This document shows, piece after piece, positions 8,735 through 17,326 of a stretch of 24,306 nucleotides of DNA; within the stretch, counting starts at the first letter, position 1, and each line of letters begins with the position of its first letter. The DNA lies in contig CAZIWJ010000025.1 of NCBI GenBank assembly GCA_964542855.1, forward strand, positions 1-24,306, written 5' to 3'. The stretch comes from CAZIWJ01 sp964542855 (GTDB taxonomy: Bacteria; Bacteroidota; Bacteroidia; Cytophagales; Cyclobacteriaceae). The position numbers and the translations under genes are program-made. The notes under the pieces are model-generated. The model saw only the letters and a list, made by a program, of their open reading frames with translations, did no database searches and was not told the DNA's origin.

Positions 8735-8764
8735 AACATCAGCTCGCCAAGGCGGGCTGAGTTC
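8734..8764 (+). promoter_or_regulatory. Strong hairpin 1 after the persulfide dioxygenase stop
   Basis: TCAGCTCGCC (8739-8748) pairs with GGCGGGCTGA (8751-8760), with one T-G wobble and a loop of a few bases. GAAC (8734-8737) and GTTC (8761-8764) extend the stem past a single bulged A. It begins on the last base of the stop codon. No T run follows, so it may act as an RNA stabiliser, partial terminator or processing site. Confidence 0.55.
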
Positions 8765-8767
8765 ATT

Positions 8768-8808
8768 CTGAATCCGGGCAGAGAATTGCGCACCTGCCCG
8801 GGGTTCAG
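8768..8808 (+). promoter_or_regulatory. Strong hairpin 2 upstream of SQR
   Basis: CCGGGCAG (8774-8781) pairs perfectly with CTGCCCGG (8794-8801) around a 12-nt loop, and CTGAA (8768-8772) with TTCAG (8804-8808) extends it across a small internal loop. A T7 tract lies 14 bases later (8823-8829), too far for a textbook terminator. It could modulate the SQR/PDO expression ratio. Confidence 0.5.
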
Positions 8809-8848
8809 ATGGAAATTAATAGTTTTTTTACACTATACTTTAATCAGA

Positions 8849-10132
8849 ATGAATCCATTTAATTTAAATACTCCTGCTGACGCCGTAAAGCACCAGATTC
8901 TCATAATTGGTGGTGGTACTGCCGGACTTACAATTGCCGCTCAGCTTAAGAAAAAACAGCCGGAAGCAGATATAGCTATCCTGGAACCCAACGATCATCA
9001 TTATTATCAGCCGGCCTGGACACTGGTTGGCGGTGGTGCCTACGAGCTGGAAGACACAATTCGGGAAGAAAAAGATTATATCCCCAAAGGCACCATCTGG
9101 ATACAGGATGCAGTAGAAGAAATTCATCCGGAAGAGCAGCTTATCATTACCCGTGATGGCCGTAAACTCATGTACGAATACCTGGTGGTTGCCGCCGGTA
9201 TCCAGTTGAACTGGAGCGATATTCCCGGCCTGGCCGAAAGTGTAGGTACTAACGGGGTTTGTAGTAATTACCACTGGAAGTATGCCCCTTATACTTTCGA
9301 AGTTATTAAAAACTTTAAAGGAGGAAACGCCCTGTTTACCCAGCCGGCAACCCCTATTAAGTGTGGCGGTGCCCCGCAGAAAATCATGTACCTGGCCGAA
9401 GACTATTTCCGGAAGCACGGCGTACGAAATGATACCAATGTTATTTTCGCTACCCCCGGCTCGGTGATATTTGGCGTAAAGGAGTTTGCCGCTACCCTGA
9501 ACCGGATTATCCAGGAACGCGATATCTTTACTCGTTTCTTTCATAAACTGGTAGAAATACGCCCCGATAGTAAGGAAGCCGTTTACGAGGTTACTAACGC
9601 TGATTCGGGTTGTGTGGTGGTTGAAGATAAATTCAGCAGTATGAACCTAAAGATTGAAGGTACCTCACGAGTAATAGTACCTTTTGATATGTTGCATACC
9701 GCACCTCCCCAGAGCGCACCTGATTTTATTAGAAACTCGGCCATCAGCGACGAAAGCGCGTTTGGCGGCGTAGATGTTGATAAGCTAACCCTACAGCATA
9801 AAAAATACGCCAATATATTTGCTTTAGGCGATGTAGCCAACAGTCCTAATGCCAAAACCGGGGCAGCCGTACGAAAGCAGGCACCCGTAGTGGTCGATAA
9901 CCTGATTTCAGTAATGGAACACGAAAAGATGCATGGATCTTACAATGGATACAGCTCCTGCCCTATCGTAACCGGTTATGGTAAAATGCTGCTGGCTGAA
10001 TTTGATTACGATAACCAGGTCGACTCCTCATTCTTCTTCGATACCACCAAAGAAAGAACCAGCATGTGGTACTTCAAGAAGTACTTTCTGCCCTGGATGT
10101 ACTGGAACCGAATGCTGAAGGGGAATGCCTGA
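8849..10132 (+). CDS. sqr: Sulfide:quinone oxidoreductase, type II
   Basis: 427 residues from the ATG at 8849; the frame is open from 8786, but the extension crosses the hairpin and lacks conservation, while the FAD motif IIGGGTAGLT sits correctly near residue 20. This FAD flavoprotein oxidises H2S, passing electrons to quinone and sulfane sulfur to an acceptor thiol. The redox cysteine pair is Cys172 (PIKCGGAPQK) and Cys371 (SSCPIVTGYGK), both matching the mitochondrial-type (type II) SQR. The second FAD segment, FALGDVANSPNAKTGAAV, is intact. The C-terminal KKYFLPWMYWNRML helix is amphipathic, the usual membrane-surface anchor. It is 114 bases after the persulfide dioxygenase gene and followed by a strong terminator, so the two make a sulfide-detoxification unit. 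Confidence 0.92.
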   Translation: MNPFNLNTPADAVKHQILIIGGGTAGLTIAAQLKKKQPEADIAILEPNDHHYYQPAWTLVGGGAYELEDTIREEKDYIPKGTIWIQDAVEEIHPEEQLIITRDGRKLMYEYLVVAAGIQLNWSDIPGLAESVGTNGVCSNYHWKYAPYTFEVIKNFKGGNALFTQPATPIKCGGAPQKIMYLAEDYFRKHGVRNDTNVIFATPGSVIFGVKEFAATLNRIIQERDIFTRFFHKLVEIRPDSKEAVYEVTNADSGCVVVEDKFSSMNLKIEGTSRVIVPFDMLHTAPPQSAPDFIRNSAISDESAFGGVDVDKLTLQHKKYANIFALGDVANSPNAKTGAAVRKQAPVVVDNLISVMEHEKMHGSYNGYSSCPIVTGYGKMLLAEFDYDNQVDSSFFFDTTKERTSMWYFKKYFLPWMYWNRMLKGNA

Positions 10133-10173
10133 TCATTTTCCCGACTGGATTTGAAATCTAACTTTACTGAATG

Positions 10174-10206
10174 AAAAAAACCCTGTAGTGATCCTACAGG
10201 GTTTTT
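10174..10206. terminator. Bidirectional intrinsic terminator
   Basis: An A7 run, then CCCTGTAG, a five-base loop TGATC, CTACAGGG and T5 form a near-perfect stem. It serves SQR on the plus strand and the SusD gene on the minus strand, since both stops (10132 and 10228) lie just outside it. Confidence 0.9.
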
Positions 10207-10227
10207 AATTGGTAAAAACTTAAAGTC

Positions 10228-11604
10228 TTAATTACTTTCGTCGAACTGAATTTCGTTGTTCGGACGAGAAACACTACGGAAAACCTGTCCGCCATCCAGT
10301 TCGGTAGGAATATCCTCGATACGGTCGTAGCGACGGGTATCAATCCAGCGCTGGCCGCCTTCAGCCCATAGCGAATAACGACGCTGAAACAAGATTTCAT
10401 CAATCAGTGCATCCTTGGTGGTTGCCCCTGAATAGTCGGGTAACCCCCAGGTGGTGCGTATCTGGTTAATGGCATTCACCGCTTCCCCGGTGTTACCTAG
10501 TTGGGCATTGGCTTCTGCATAAATCAGGATCAACTCCTCATTCCGGATGAATGGAATAGGATCGGTATTGCTGTCATAGCGATTATCCTGGTAAAGCGCC
10601 GATACGTTAGGATTGGCATTTGGATTAGAAAGAGAGCTTGAACGCTCGAAAAACTTAAAAGGAACCCGCTGATCTCCATCCAGGGCGTCAGTGATCATGG
10701 AAGGATGTACCATCAGGATGGTTTTTGTATTAGCATCCTTGGGGTAAAAGAGCGGATTCGGAATATCCGGATCGTTTCCATACACGTGGTACGCGCCAAT
10801 ATACATCCCGTCTACCGAAGTAGTGTCCAGGTCCAGGAACGACTGGTTTACCGCATCGAGTGCTCCCTGGAAATCTTCCGCGTACAGGGCAGCCCGGGCT
10901 GCAATGCCGCGGTTAATTTGCGCCAGTCCGGCAGGGGAAGCAAACCCGGCATAACCTGATGTGAGACCGAAATCGAGGTTTGAACCTGCACTGTTCAGTT
11001 CATCGAAGCCTTCATCGAGCAGTTGACGAGTACTGTCGAGGGCCGTTTCGTAGTCCAGCACCGGGCCCGGATCCAGAGGATTATTAACCTCGAAGCGGAT
11101 ACCGTTTTCATTTTGCTGGTTCAGCGGATACAGGTATTGAAAGCCCATAATGGTTTTTGCGTACCCGGTATATCCGTTTGCTTCTTCCCCAGTGAGCACA
11201 TTCGTGTTTTCAACAGCCTGGAGAATAACATTACCCTGCTTAATAGCCTGGTAAGGCGACAAGTAAGTTCCTCCTGAGCCAAAAAAGTCGGGATAGGTGG
11301 TTCCGTCCTGGGTATCATCACCAACTCCGAGCCAGTCTTCAGTAAAACGGGGGTCAGAGCCGAAGAAGGCCCAAACTTCGCGTCCGAAAGAGCCAAACAT
11401 TTCAGTGGCATTTTCATAAGGAACCCGGTGGCGGGCTTCCATTCCATAAACTAACGACTGCAATTCCGCTTTGCTGGCATTGTTTAGTACCGAAGAAACA
11501 GAGGGGTTATTCGGGTCAAATACTTCATCGGGTTCAAAAAACTCACATGCACCGGTTCCGATTGCCAGAACCAGGCTGAAGAGAATTAATTTAGCTATTT
11601 TCAT
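10228..11604 (-). CDS. RagB/SusD family nutrient-uptake outer membrane lipoprotein
   Basis: 458 residues from the ATG at 11604; an in-frame TTG at 11613 would add three residues but is less likely. The lipoprotein signal ends TGAC (lipid Cys20). The SusD fold is indicated by the long helical repeat region with TPR-like helices, the C-terminal RNEELILIYAEANAQLG segment, INQIRTTWGL, and the closing block EILFQRRYSLWAEGGQRWIDTRRYDR, which is diagnostic for SusD/RagB. SusD caps the SusC channel and delivers ligand. It starts 18 bases after the SusC stop, so the two are co-transcribed. No polysaccharide lyase or glycosidase, sigma/anti-sigma pair or HTCS regulator adjoins, so the ligand cannot be inferred. 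Confidence 0.94.
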   Translation of the reverse strand: MKIAKLILFSLVLAIGTGACEFFEPDEVFDPNNPSVSSVLNNASKAELQSLVYGMEARHRVPYENATEMFGSFGREVWAFFGSDPRFTEDWLGVGDDTQDGTTYPDFFGSGGTYLSPYQAIKQGNVILQAVENTNVLTGEEANGYTGYAKTIMGFQYLYPLNQQNENGIRFEVNNPLDPGPVLDYETALDSTRQLLDEGFDELNSAGSNLDFGLTSGYAGFASPAGLAQINRGIAARAALYAEDFQGALDAVNQSFLDLDTTSVDGMYIGAYHVYGNDPDIPNPLFYPKDANTKTILMVHPSMITDALDGDQRVPFKFFERSSSLSNPNANPNVSALYQDNRYDSNTDPIPFIRNEELILIYAEANAQLGNTGEAVNAINQIRTTWGLPDYSGATTKDALIDEILFQRRYSLWAEGGQRWIDTRRYDRIEDIPTELDGGQVFRSVSRPNNEIQFDESN

Positions 11605-11622
11605 TTTTATCAATTTTCTGGA

Positions 11623-14600
11623 TTAGAAGTCAATTTGTACGTGGAAAAACACTCGACGGGAAGAAGGAAAAGGAGTTACTTCTACCGTAGAATTAATCGG
11701 ATCAGATCCAAAATTCGAAACTTCAGGGTCGTAGCTGTTGTAATCGCTGAACAGGAACAGATTATTTCCTGAAGCACCAATCTTCACTTTTTCTACAAAC
11801 CCACCGAAAGCATTATTTACCGCTTCGGCAGGGAAGGTATAGTATAAACCGATTTCACGCACTTTTACGTAACTGGCTTCTTCTACAAAGCGACCGGCGC
11901 CCGTTCCGCGGGTATCGGGGTCGTTAGGGTTTAGTACCCCATCGCCATCGTCATCCTGGCTCCAGTCGGGAGCAGTACCACCGGCATCCCACAAGAAACC
12001 AGAAAGATTAATATTTTCTCCACCCTGTTTCCAGTGTACCAGGAAGGTGAGGTCGAAATTCTTCAGGAAATTAATCTGGTTAAAGAAAGCCATCTGGAAG
12101 TCGGGTTGAGAATCACCGTAACGGGTAAATCCTGCCGGGCCATCCGGGTCGGCCGGGGTACCCACAATAGTGGTAGGCGATTCGCCGGGTGTAATAACGT
12201 ACGCTCCCAGTCCTGCCCCAAAACTACCCGTAGTAAAAGATGGAATATCAAGTCGGGTAATTTCCGATACATTTCTCCAGAAAGTAAAGCGCGACATCCA
12301 GTTGAAGTTTGTCGTACGAACCGGGTAAGTATTCAGGGTTACTTCAACCCCTTCATTCTGCAGGTCGGCGGCATTACGCGTAATATCCGTGATACCGGTA
12401 GACTGCGGCGGTTCCTGATCCAGAATAAGATTGCGTACTTCTTTCAGGTAATAAGTCAACTCCAGGCCAATTCGGTTATCGGCAAAGGCAGCATCTATAC
12501 CAATTTCAAACTCCGAAGCAGTTTCCGGAACCAGATCAGGATCTACCTCACGGGCATTACCACCAGCAGCCCGCTGTGCCCCCAGATTATCACCAATTAA
12601 CTGGGGTGCCAGTGAAACGAACGTATTTCCGAAGGCTGGTAATCCACCGGTTTCCCCGTAAGCAGCACGTAATTTCAACTGGTTAACTCCTGCAAGAGTC
12701 CAGAAGTCGAAATTCTGCAGGTTGGCCGCAACCGATGCTTTAGGAAAGGCGTAAAATTCATCCTGTTGCAGGTTGAGTGTCGACTTATCTAATCGAATAC
12801 CCAGAGTACCTACAATTTTATCTTCCCAGTTAATTTCTTCCTGGGCAATCAGGCCTACATCCGTTACCGACTGATTTTGCTGACCGAGAACCGATTGCAC
12901 CCTGGCCCAGCGGAAGTTCCTTTGCCCTGCCGACAATCCACGGCCACGGTTCAGTATGCTTTCCACATCCTGCGATAGCCGAACGGCACCGATTTGGGTG
13001 TTCAGGTTTACATTCCCCACGTTGGTGTTATAAATCAGGAAGGCCTGGATATTAGTATTAAAGTTGTCTTGCCGCCCGTTAACCACATCACCGGCAGGAG
13101 CCGAGTTATTAACCTGGTGTTGCAGGATTTCCGGGAAGTAAACCAGCGAATTACTGGAAAGATAGTCAAGCCCACCCCGCAGGTTTAATTTCAGGAACGA
13201 GTTATCATTCTGGAACAAGTTGGCGTCGATGCTGAACGACTGGATAAACCGGTCGACCACATTTTCATTGGTCGCCAGGTCGCGAATAGCCAGCGGGTTG
13301 TCGTTGAAGTACTGGTTGTTAGGATAGTTTCCCTGCTCATCGGGATAGAAATTAGCGTAAGTAGGGGCATAAGCCAGCGAATAACCAATACTACCACCGG
13401 TGTTATTCTGGTTTCCGGTAAAACCGCGTCGGGTATTACTTTGTATGTAATTTGAGCTGGAGGTAATCTTGAAATTTTTGGAAATTTCATGATCTACATT
13501 AGCTCGTAGTGAGTAGCGATCGAAGCCCGTATTTTTAATAATTCCTTCTTCGGTGCGGGCACCTCCCGAAATATAGAAACGGGTTTTGTTGCCGCCTCCT
13601 CTTATACTAAGCTGCGTGTTGGTTAGCAAACCGGTTTCTCCGTACAAAACTTCTTCCCAGTCGGAAATTCGTCCTTCGGCCACCGCTTCATTATATCGAG
13701 CTATTTCAGTATCTTCTTCATCATCGGGAAAATATGCCCGGATTTTTTCTGGCCCCCAGTCGTCAAAACCTATCAGGTTCAGAGCAGAAGCGAAACCAAC
13801 ATCCTGTTTAAAAGAAACCTTGGTTTTACCAGCCTGGCCTCGTTTGGTTGTGATAATCACCACCCCGGCGTTAGCCCGGGTACCGTAAATTGCCGCAGCC
13901 GAAGGACCCTTAAGCACTTCTATGCTTTCAATATCTTCAGGGTTCAGGTCGGCTATTCTTCCTGAGGCATTGTCCTGGGTACCTGCGTTTTGTCCGCTGC
14001 TGGCCCCGCTTACCTGGGTACGGCCATTACGAATAGAACTGTTATCTACGTAAACCCCGTCGATAATGTAAAGCGGTTGGGAAGAACCAGCTCCCAACGT
14101 AGATACACCTCGTAACTGCACGTTAATACCACCACCGGGCGCTCCGCCGTTTGCGGTCATGTTTACCCCGGCCAGTTTTCCGTAGAGCGCATTATCCAGG
14201 GTTTGAGGAGAAGTGGTTTCCGATAATTCACTGGCATCAATGGTTTCTACCGAATTGGCCAGGTTCGATCGTTTTACAGATGAAGCCAGTCCGGTTACTA
14301 CCACCTCTTCCAGGTTGGTAACATCTTCCTCCAGGGTTATATCTGCTGTTGTTTGTCCGGCACTTAAGTCGAGCGATTGCTGCAGATAACCGATAAATGA
14401 GAAAACCAGCGTAGGCGCCCGCTCACTGGTTTGCAGTCTGTACTTACCCTGTACGTCGGTGATCGTTCCGGTAGTTGTTCCCTGAACAACTACGTTAACA
14501 CCGGCCAGCCCCTCTCCGGTAGCCCCGTCGGTTACTGTTCCGGTAATGGTGTAATTCTGCCCTACGGCAATACCTGTAATAAGTACAAGCCCTGCCAGTA

Positions 14601-14625
14601 AAAAGCATCGTAAAAATTGCTTCAT
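11623..14625 (-). CDS. SusC/RagA family TonB-linked outer membrane protein
   Basis: 1000 residues from the Met at 14625; the frame opens at 14688, but the preferred start gives a clean signal peptide (KQFLRCFLLAGLVLITGIAVGQ). A carboxypeptidase-D-regulatory-like domain follows (about 24-105: TITGTVTDGATGEGLAGVNV, then FSFIGY). The SusC signature is LEEVVVTG, the plug has ALYGKLAGVN, LRGVSTLGAG, PLYIIDGV and PSAAAIYGTRANAGVVIITTK, then the 22-strand barrel to a C-terminal aromatic/hydrophobic strand ending in FHVQIDF. It imports ligands across the outer membrane with TonB energy, forming a bag with SusD. Length is normal. The 307-base AT-rich region upstream is shared with the divergent serine-hydrolase gene. 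Confidence 0.95.
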   Translation of the reverse strand: MKQFLRCFLLAGLVLITGIAVGQNYTITGTVTDGATGEGLAGVNVVVQGTTTGTITDVQGKYRLQTSERAPTLVFSFIGYLQQSLDLSAGQTTADITLEEDVTNLEEVVVTGLASSVKRSNLANSVETIDASELSETTSPQTLDNALYGKLAGVNMTANGGAPGGGINVQLRGVSTLGAGSSQPLYIIDGVYVDNSSIRNGRTQVSGASSGQNAGTQDNASGRIADLNPEDIESIEVLKGPSAAAIYGTRANAGVVIITTKRGQAGKTKVSFKQDVGFASALNLIGFDDWGPEKIRAYFPDDEEDTEIARYNEAVAEGRISDWEEVLYGETGLLTNTQLSIRGGGNKTRFYISGGARTEEGIIKNTGFDRYSLRANVDHEISKNFKITSSSNYIQSNTRRGFTGNQNNTGGSIGYSLAYAPTYANFYPDEQGNYPNNQYFNDNPLAIRDLATNENVVDRFIQSFSIDANLFQNDNSFLKLNLRGGLDYLSSNSLVYFPEILQHQVNNSAPAGDVVNGRQDNFNTNIQAFLIYNTNVGNVNLNTQIGAVRLSQDVESILNRGRGLSAGQRNFRWARVQSVLGQQNQSVTDVGLIAQEEINWEDKIVGTLGIRLDKSTLNLQQDEFYAFPKASVAANLQNFDFWTLAGVNQLKLRAAYGETGGLPAFGNTFVSLAPQLIGDNLGAQRAAGGNAREVDPDLVPETASEFEIGIDAAFADNRIGLELTYYLKEVRNLILDQEPPQSTGITDITRNAADLQNEGVEVTLNTYPVRTTNFNWMSRFTFWRNVSEITRLDIPSFTTGSFGAGLGAYVITPGESPTTIVGTPADPDGPAGFTRYGDSQPDFQMAFFNQINFLKNFDLTFLVHWKQGGENINLSGFLWDAGGTAPDWSQDDDGDGVLNPNDPDTRGTGAGRFVEEASYVKVREIGLYYTFPAEAVNNAFGGFVEKVKIGASGNNLFLFSDYNSYDPEVSNFGSDPINSTVEVTPFPSSRRVFFHVQIDF

Positions 14626-14843
14626 GAAGATATAGGTTAAGTTTGTAATTAAGGCACTAAAAGAATAAACTTTAATATTAACATGCATAATCAGCTAATA
14701 AGAAAAAAGTTAGTTTTTTTTTCAAAAAAACATCTCATTTAACCTGTAACTAAAATAAAATCAACAAGTGGGCTCTTCTAACTTAAATAATTACTTAAAT
14801 TTTAATCAGACAGGATTTTTCCTTTCCGTCGGGTTCAGGTTGC

Positions 14844-14863
14844 ACGAACTGGTGTTTGTTCGT
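14844..14863. promoter_or_regulatory. Inverted repeat ACGAAC-N8-GTTCGT, possible operator
   Basis: A perfect six-base inverted repeat with an eight-base spacer lies in the divergent intergenic region, about 58 bases before the TATATTTG element. The half-site spacing (centre to centre about 14 bp) could suit a dimeric regulator, but no regulator gene is adjacent. A chance repeat is possible. Confidence 0.25.
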
Positions 14864-14920
14864 TAATCATCAACTTATTATTACAAAGTAAGTCGTAAAC
14901 CTTAATTCCATAAGTATGGT

Positions 14921-14928
14921 TATATTTG
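14921..14928 (+). promoter_or_regulatory. Candidate -7 element TATATTTG giving a leaderless mRNA
   Basis: TATATTTG matches TAnnTTTG exactly. Its last base is five bases before the only plausible start codon (ATG at 14933), so the predicted transcription start would coincide with the start codon. No clear -33 box is seen. Confidence 0.4.
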
Positions 14929-14932
14929 TGTA

Positions 14933-16108
14933 ATGATTGGAAAAAGAACCGCTATCTTCGTTTCGTTTCTGAAGTACCTGCTACTGGTAATCATTGTGTT
15001 TCATTGTGATTCCTGTAACCGGGCCATCAGTTCTGCTACGGTTTATCACACCGCTGACGATACCAAACTGCTTGCTTTTCAGGAGCACCTTAACAAGGTG
15101 AAAGAAAATGAAGTGCCTGAAATCGACGCCTGGTTTAAGCGAATGCACCAAAGGGCTGGTTTCAGCGGGTCGGTGCTGATGGCCGAGCGTGGACACGTTA
15201 TTTACGAGAAATCTTTTGGGCTTGCTAACAGAAAAGGAAAGGATACCCTCACCCAGGATCATGCTTTCCAGTTAGCCTCGGTATCCAAGCCTATCACTGC
15301 CCTTGCGGTGTTAATGCTTAAAGACCGAAACCGGCTGTATCTCGACGATACCCTGCAGCAGTATTTTCCTAATTTCCCCTATGAAGGCATAACGGTAAGA
15401 ATGTTGCTTAGCCACCGCTCGGGGCTACCTAACTACATGTACTTTGCTGAAAAGTACTGGCCCAACCAACACAATTCCATTACCAACGAGGATGTGCTCT
15501 GCATGCTCGAGCAGTTTAAACCCAACCGGTATTATATACCCAATTACCGCTACAATTACTGCAACACGAACTACGTCATGCTTTCACTACTGGTGAAACG
15601 AGTGTCTGGCAGGCCTTTTCATGAATTTGTGGAGACAGAAATTTTTAAACCGCTCAACATGAAAACGGCCAGGGTTTACGACAACGTACGCCAGCCAGAA
15701 GTTATTAACCCAACCACTGGTTACGAAAGAAGAAGGGCTGTTCGCGATTCTTATCTTAACGGCGTTTCGGGCGATAAAAATATTTACGCCTCTGTTCATG
15801 ATCTTTTAAAACTCGACCAGGCCCTTTACAATAACACCCTAATCAGGCGGTCAACCCTGGAAGAAGCCCTGCTTCCCCACCACAAAGATTTATACCTGCA
15901 CGATAATTATGGATTGGGCTGGAGGCTGAAGATACGCCCCGATTGTAGTAAAGTTGTTTACCATACCGGTTGGTGGAAAGGTTACCGTACTTTTTTTATT
16001 CGCCTGCCCGATGAGGAAAAAACGGCCATTGTACTTAGCAATACCAATCGGGGCCGGTTCATTAGTACGCGCAAACTGGTAGAATTTATGCAATACGATC
16101 CGGCATAA
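14933..16108 (+). CDS. Serine hydrolase, beta-lactamase (class C / PBP-like) fold, lipoprotein
   Basis: 391 residues. The N terminus is positively charged then hydrophobic (KYLLLVIIVFHC), with Cys25 or Cys28 as the probable lipidation site. The three active-site motifs of the class C beta-lactamase/D,D-peptidase fold are present: SVSK with nucleophile Ser116 and Lys119, Tyr209-Cys-Asn211 (YCN in place of YSN), and HTG at 344-346. The segment FSGSVLMAERGHVIYEKSFG is typical of the family. Members act as esterases, D-aminopeptidases or peptidoglycan-modifying enzymes, and true beta-lactamase activity is not implied. The start is fixed by the signal peptide. The downstream HAD gene follows closely and may be co-transcribed. 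Confidence 0.88.
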   Translation: MIGKRTAIFVSFLKYLLLVIIVFHCDSCNRAISSATVYHTADDTKLLAFQEHLNKVKENEVPEIDAWFKRMHQRAGFSGSVLMAERGHVIYEKSFGLANRKGKDTLTQDHAFQLASVSKPITALAVLMLKDRNRLYLDDTLQQYFPNFPYEGITVRMLLSHRSGLPNYMYFAEKYWPNQHNSITNEDVLCMLEQFKPNRYYIPNYRYNYCNTNYVMLSLLVKRVSGRPFHEFVETEIFKPLNMKTARVYDNVRQPEVINPTTGYERRRAVRDSYLNGVSGDKNIYASVHDLLKLDQALYNNTLIRRSTLEEALLPHHKDLYLHDNYGLGWRLKIRPDCSKVVYHTGWWKGYRTFFIRLPDEEKTAIVLSNTNRGRFISTRKLVEFMQYDPA

Positions 16109-16149
16109 CCAGTAAAATGCATACTTTTGCCGGTATACGCTTCTATCTC

Positions 16150-16779
16150 ATGCCCAACACGTATATCTTCGATTTCGATGGTACCCTGGCCAATACCCTG
16201 GAAGCCATGTTAACTATTGCTAACCGTTACGCCGGGGAATTCGGGTACAAACCCATTCAACCCGACGAAATTGAATACTATCGTAGCCTTTCTACTTTTT
16301 CAGTAATTCATGAGTTGGGCATTTCTATGGTTAAGCTCCCCTTCATCGCCCGCAAAGTGAGGGCTGAATTGTTCCAACAGATTGAGGAAATAAAGCCGGT
16401 ACCTGGAATTAAAAATACCCTGCTGCATTTAGGTAATAATGGAAACCGCATGGGTATACTAACTTCTAATTCCAAAGCTAATGTAAACCGGTTTTGCCAG
16501 GCCCATCAGCTGGCCGGTTTTGAATTTATTTATTCCGGGACGAGCGTATTCGGAAAAACCCGGATGCTGAAAAAAATTTTATCCCGCCATTGCCTAAACA
16601 CCAGGGAAGTACTGTATGTGGGCGATGAAACCCGTGATATTATTGCTGCCCGGGAAATGGGAATCCGCACAATTGCCGTTAGCTGGGGAGCTAATTCGGT
16701 AAAAGCGCTAAAGGCTGAAAACCCTGACTTCCTAATCCATCGGCCCGCTGAACTGGTTTCCCTGGCCCAAACGCAATAA
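16150..16779 (+). CDS. HAD-family phosphatase (phosphoglycolate-phosphatase-like)
   Basis: 209 residues from the ATG at 16150, which places the motif I FDFDGTLANT at residues 7-16; the frame also has an ATG at 16117 adding eleven residues. The catalytic aspartates are Asp8 and Asp10, motif II is LTSNSK, the motif III Lys lies in the GKTRMLKK region, and motif IV is GDETRDI. A helical cap domain (about 20-85) between motifs I and II is the subclass I arrangement. The closing MGIRTIAVSWG is typical of Gph-like enzymes. Such enzymes dephosphorylate small phospho-metabolites, with 2-phosphoglycolate the best-known substrate; the actual substrate is unknown. It lies 41 bases after the serine hydrolase and 11 before the MOSC gene, consistent with one operon. 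Confidence 0.88.
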   Translation: MPNTYIFDFDGTLANTLEAMLTIANRYAGEFGYKPIQPDEIEYYRSLSTFSVIHELGISMVKLPFIARKVRAELFQQIEEIKPVPGIKNTLLHLGNNGNRMGILTSNSKANVNRFCQAHQLAGFEFIYSGTSVFGKTRMLKKILSRHCLNTREVLYVGDETRDIIAAREMGIRTIAVSWGANSVKALKAENPDFLIHRPAELVSLAQTQ

Positions 16780-16790
16780 ATACCAAACTT

Positions 16791-17276
16791 ATGAGCAGCC
16801 CTTCTATGCAAATGCTATTAGAAACCCTTCCTCAACAAGGAACCGTGGAGTGGATCGGCATTCGCCCGGAAAAGAGAGGTGCAATCCGGGTGGTAAATGA
16901 AGTAGAGGCGCATACCGGTTCCGGCCTGGCAGGCGACCATTTTAATGGTTCGTATTCTACCAAGCGCCAGGTTACTCTAATTCAGTATGAGCATATAGTT
17001 TCAGTAGCTTCCTTTTTACATCGGCAACACCTGGATCCGGTTTTGCTCAGAAGAAATATTTTAGTGAAGGGGATTAACCTGCTGGCACTGAAGAATAAAA
17101 CCTTTTTAGCGGGTAGTAGTGTTCTGCAAATGACTGGCCTTTGCCATCCCTGTTCCCGGATGGAAGAAGCATTGGGCCCGGGCGGATATAATGCCATGCG
17201 CGGCCACGGGGGCATTACGGCCCGGATATTAGAAAGTGGACATATCCGGGTGGGATGTACCGTGCAACCTGTTTGA
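16791..17276 (+). CDS. MOSC domain protein
   Basis: 161 residues, essentially a stand-alone MOSC domain (molybdenum cofactor sulfurase C-terminal). Visible family signals are VEWIGIRPEKRGAI at the start, GLAGDHFNG, the RRNILVKGINL strand, and the conserved cysteine in GLCHPCSRMEEALG followed by the glycine-rich GHGGITARIL. These domains bind sulfur and Mo cofactor and are found in YiiM-like detoxification proteins and cofactor sulfurases. This short version lacks the YiiM C-terminal extension and the N-terminal MOSC_N domain. No molybdoenzyme gene is near, so its role is unassigned. It is 11 bases after the HAD gene. Confidence 0.87.
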   Translation: MSSPSMQMLLETLPQQGTVEWIGIRPEKRGAIRVVNEVEAHTGSGLAGDHFNGSYSTKRQVTLIQYEHIVSVASFLHRQHLDPVLLRRNILVKGINLLALKNKTFLAGSSVLQMTGLCHPCSRMEEALGPGGYNAMRGHGGITARILESGHIRVGCTVQPV

Positions 17277-17326
17277 TTTCCAGCCGGCTTTTCTTTTAAT
17301 TTATGCACTATTAAATCTTTCTTGCT

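Larger units (their letters stand above)
14626..14932. other. Divergent intergenic region between SusC and serine hydrolase genes
   Basis: About 307 AT-rich bases with no coding signal. Near the SusC side lie a T9 run (14715-14723) and an A7 run. Nearer the plus-strand gene are an inverted repeat at 14844-14863 and a TATATTTG -7-like element at 14921. I found no convincing promoter consensus on the minus strand for susC. Confidence 0.6.

Noticed and set aside
14626..14688. N-terminal extension of the SusC frame
   Set aside because: The extra 21 residues precede a normal signal peptide and resemble AT-rich leader sequence.
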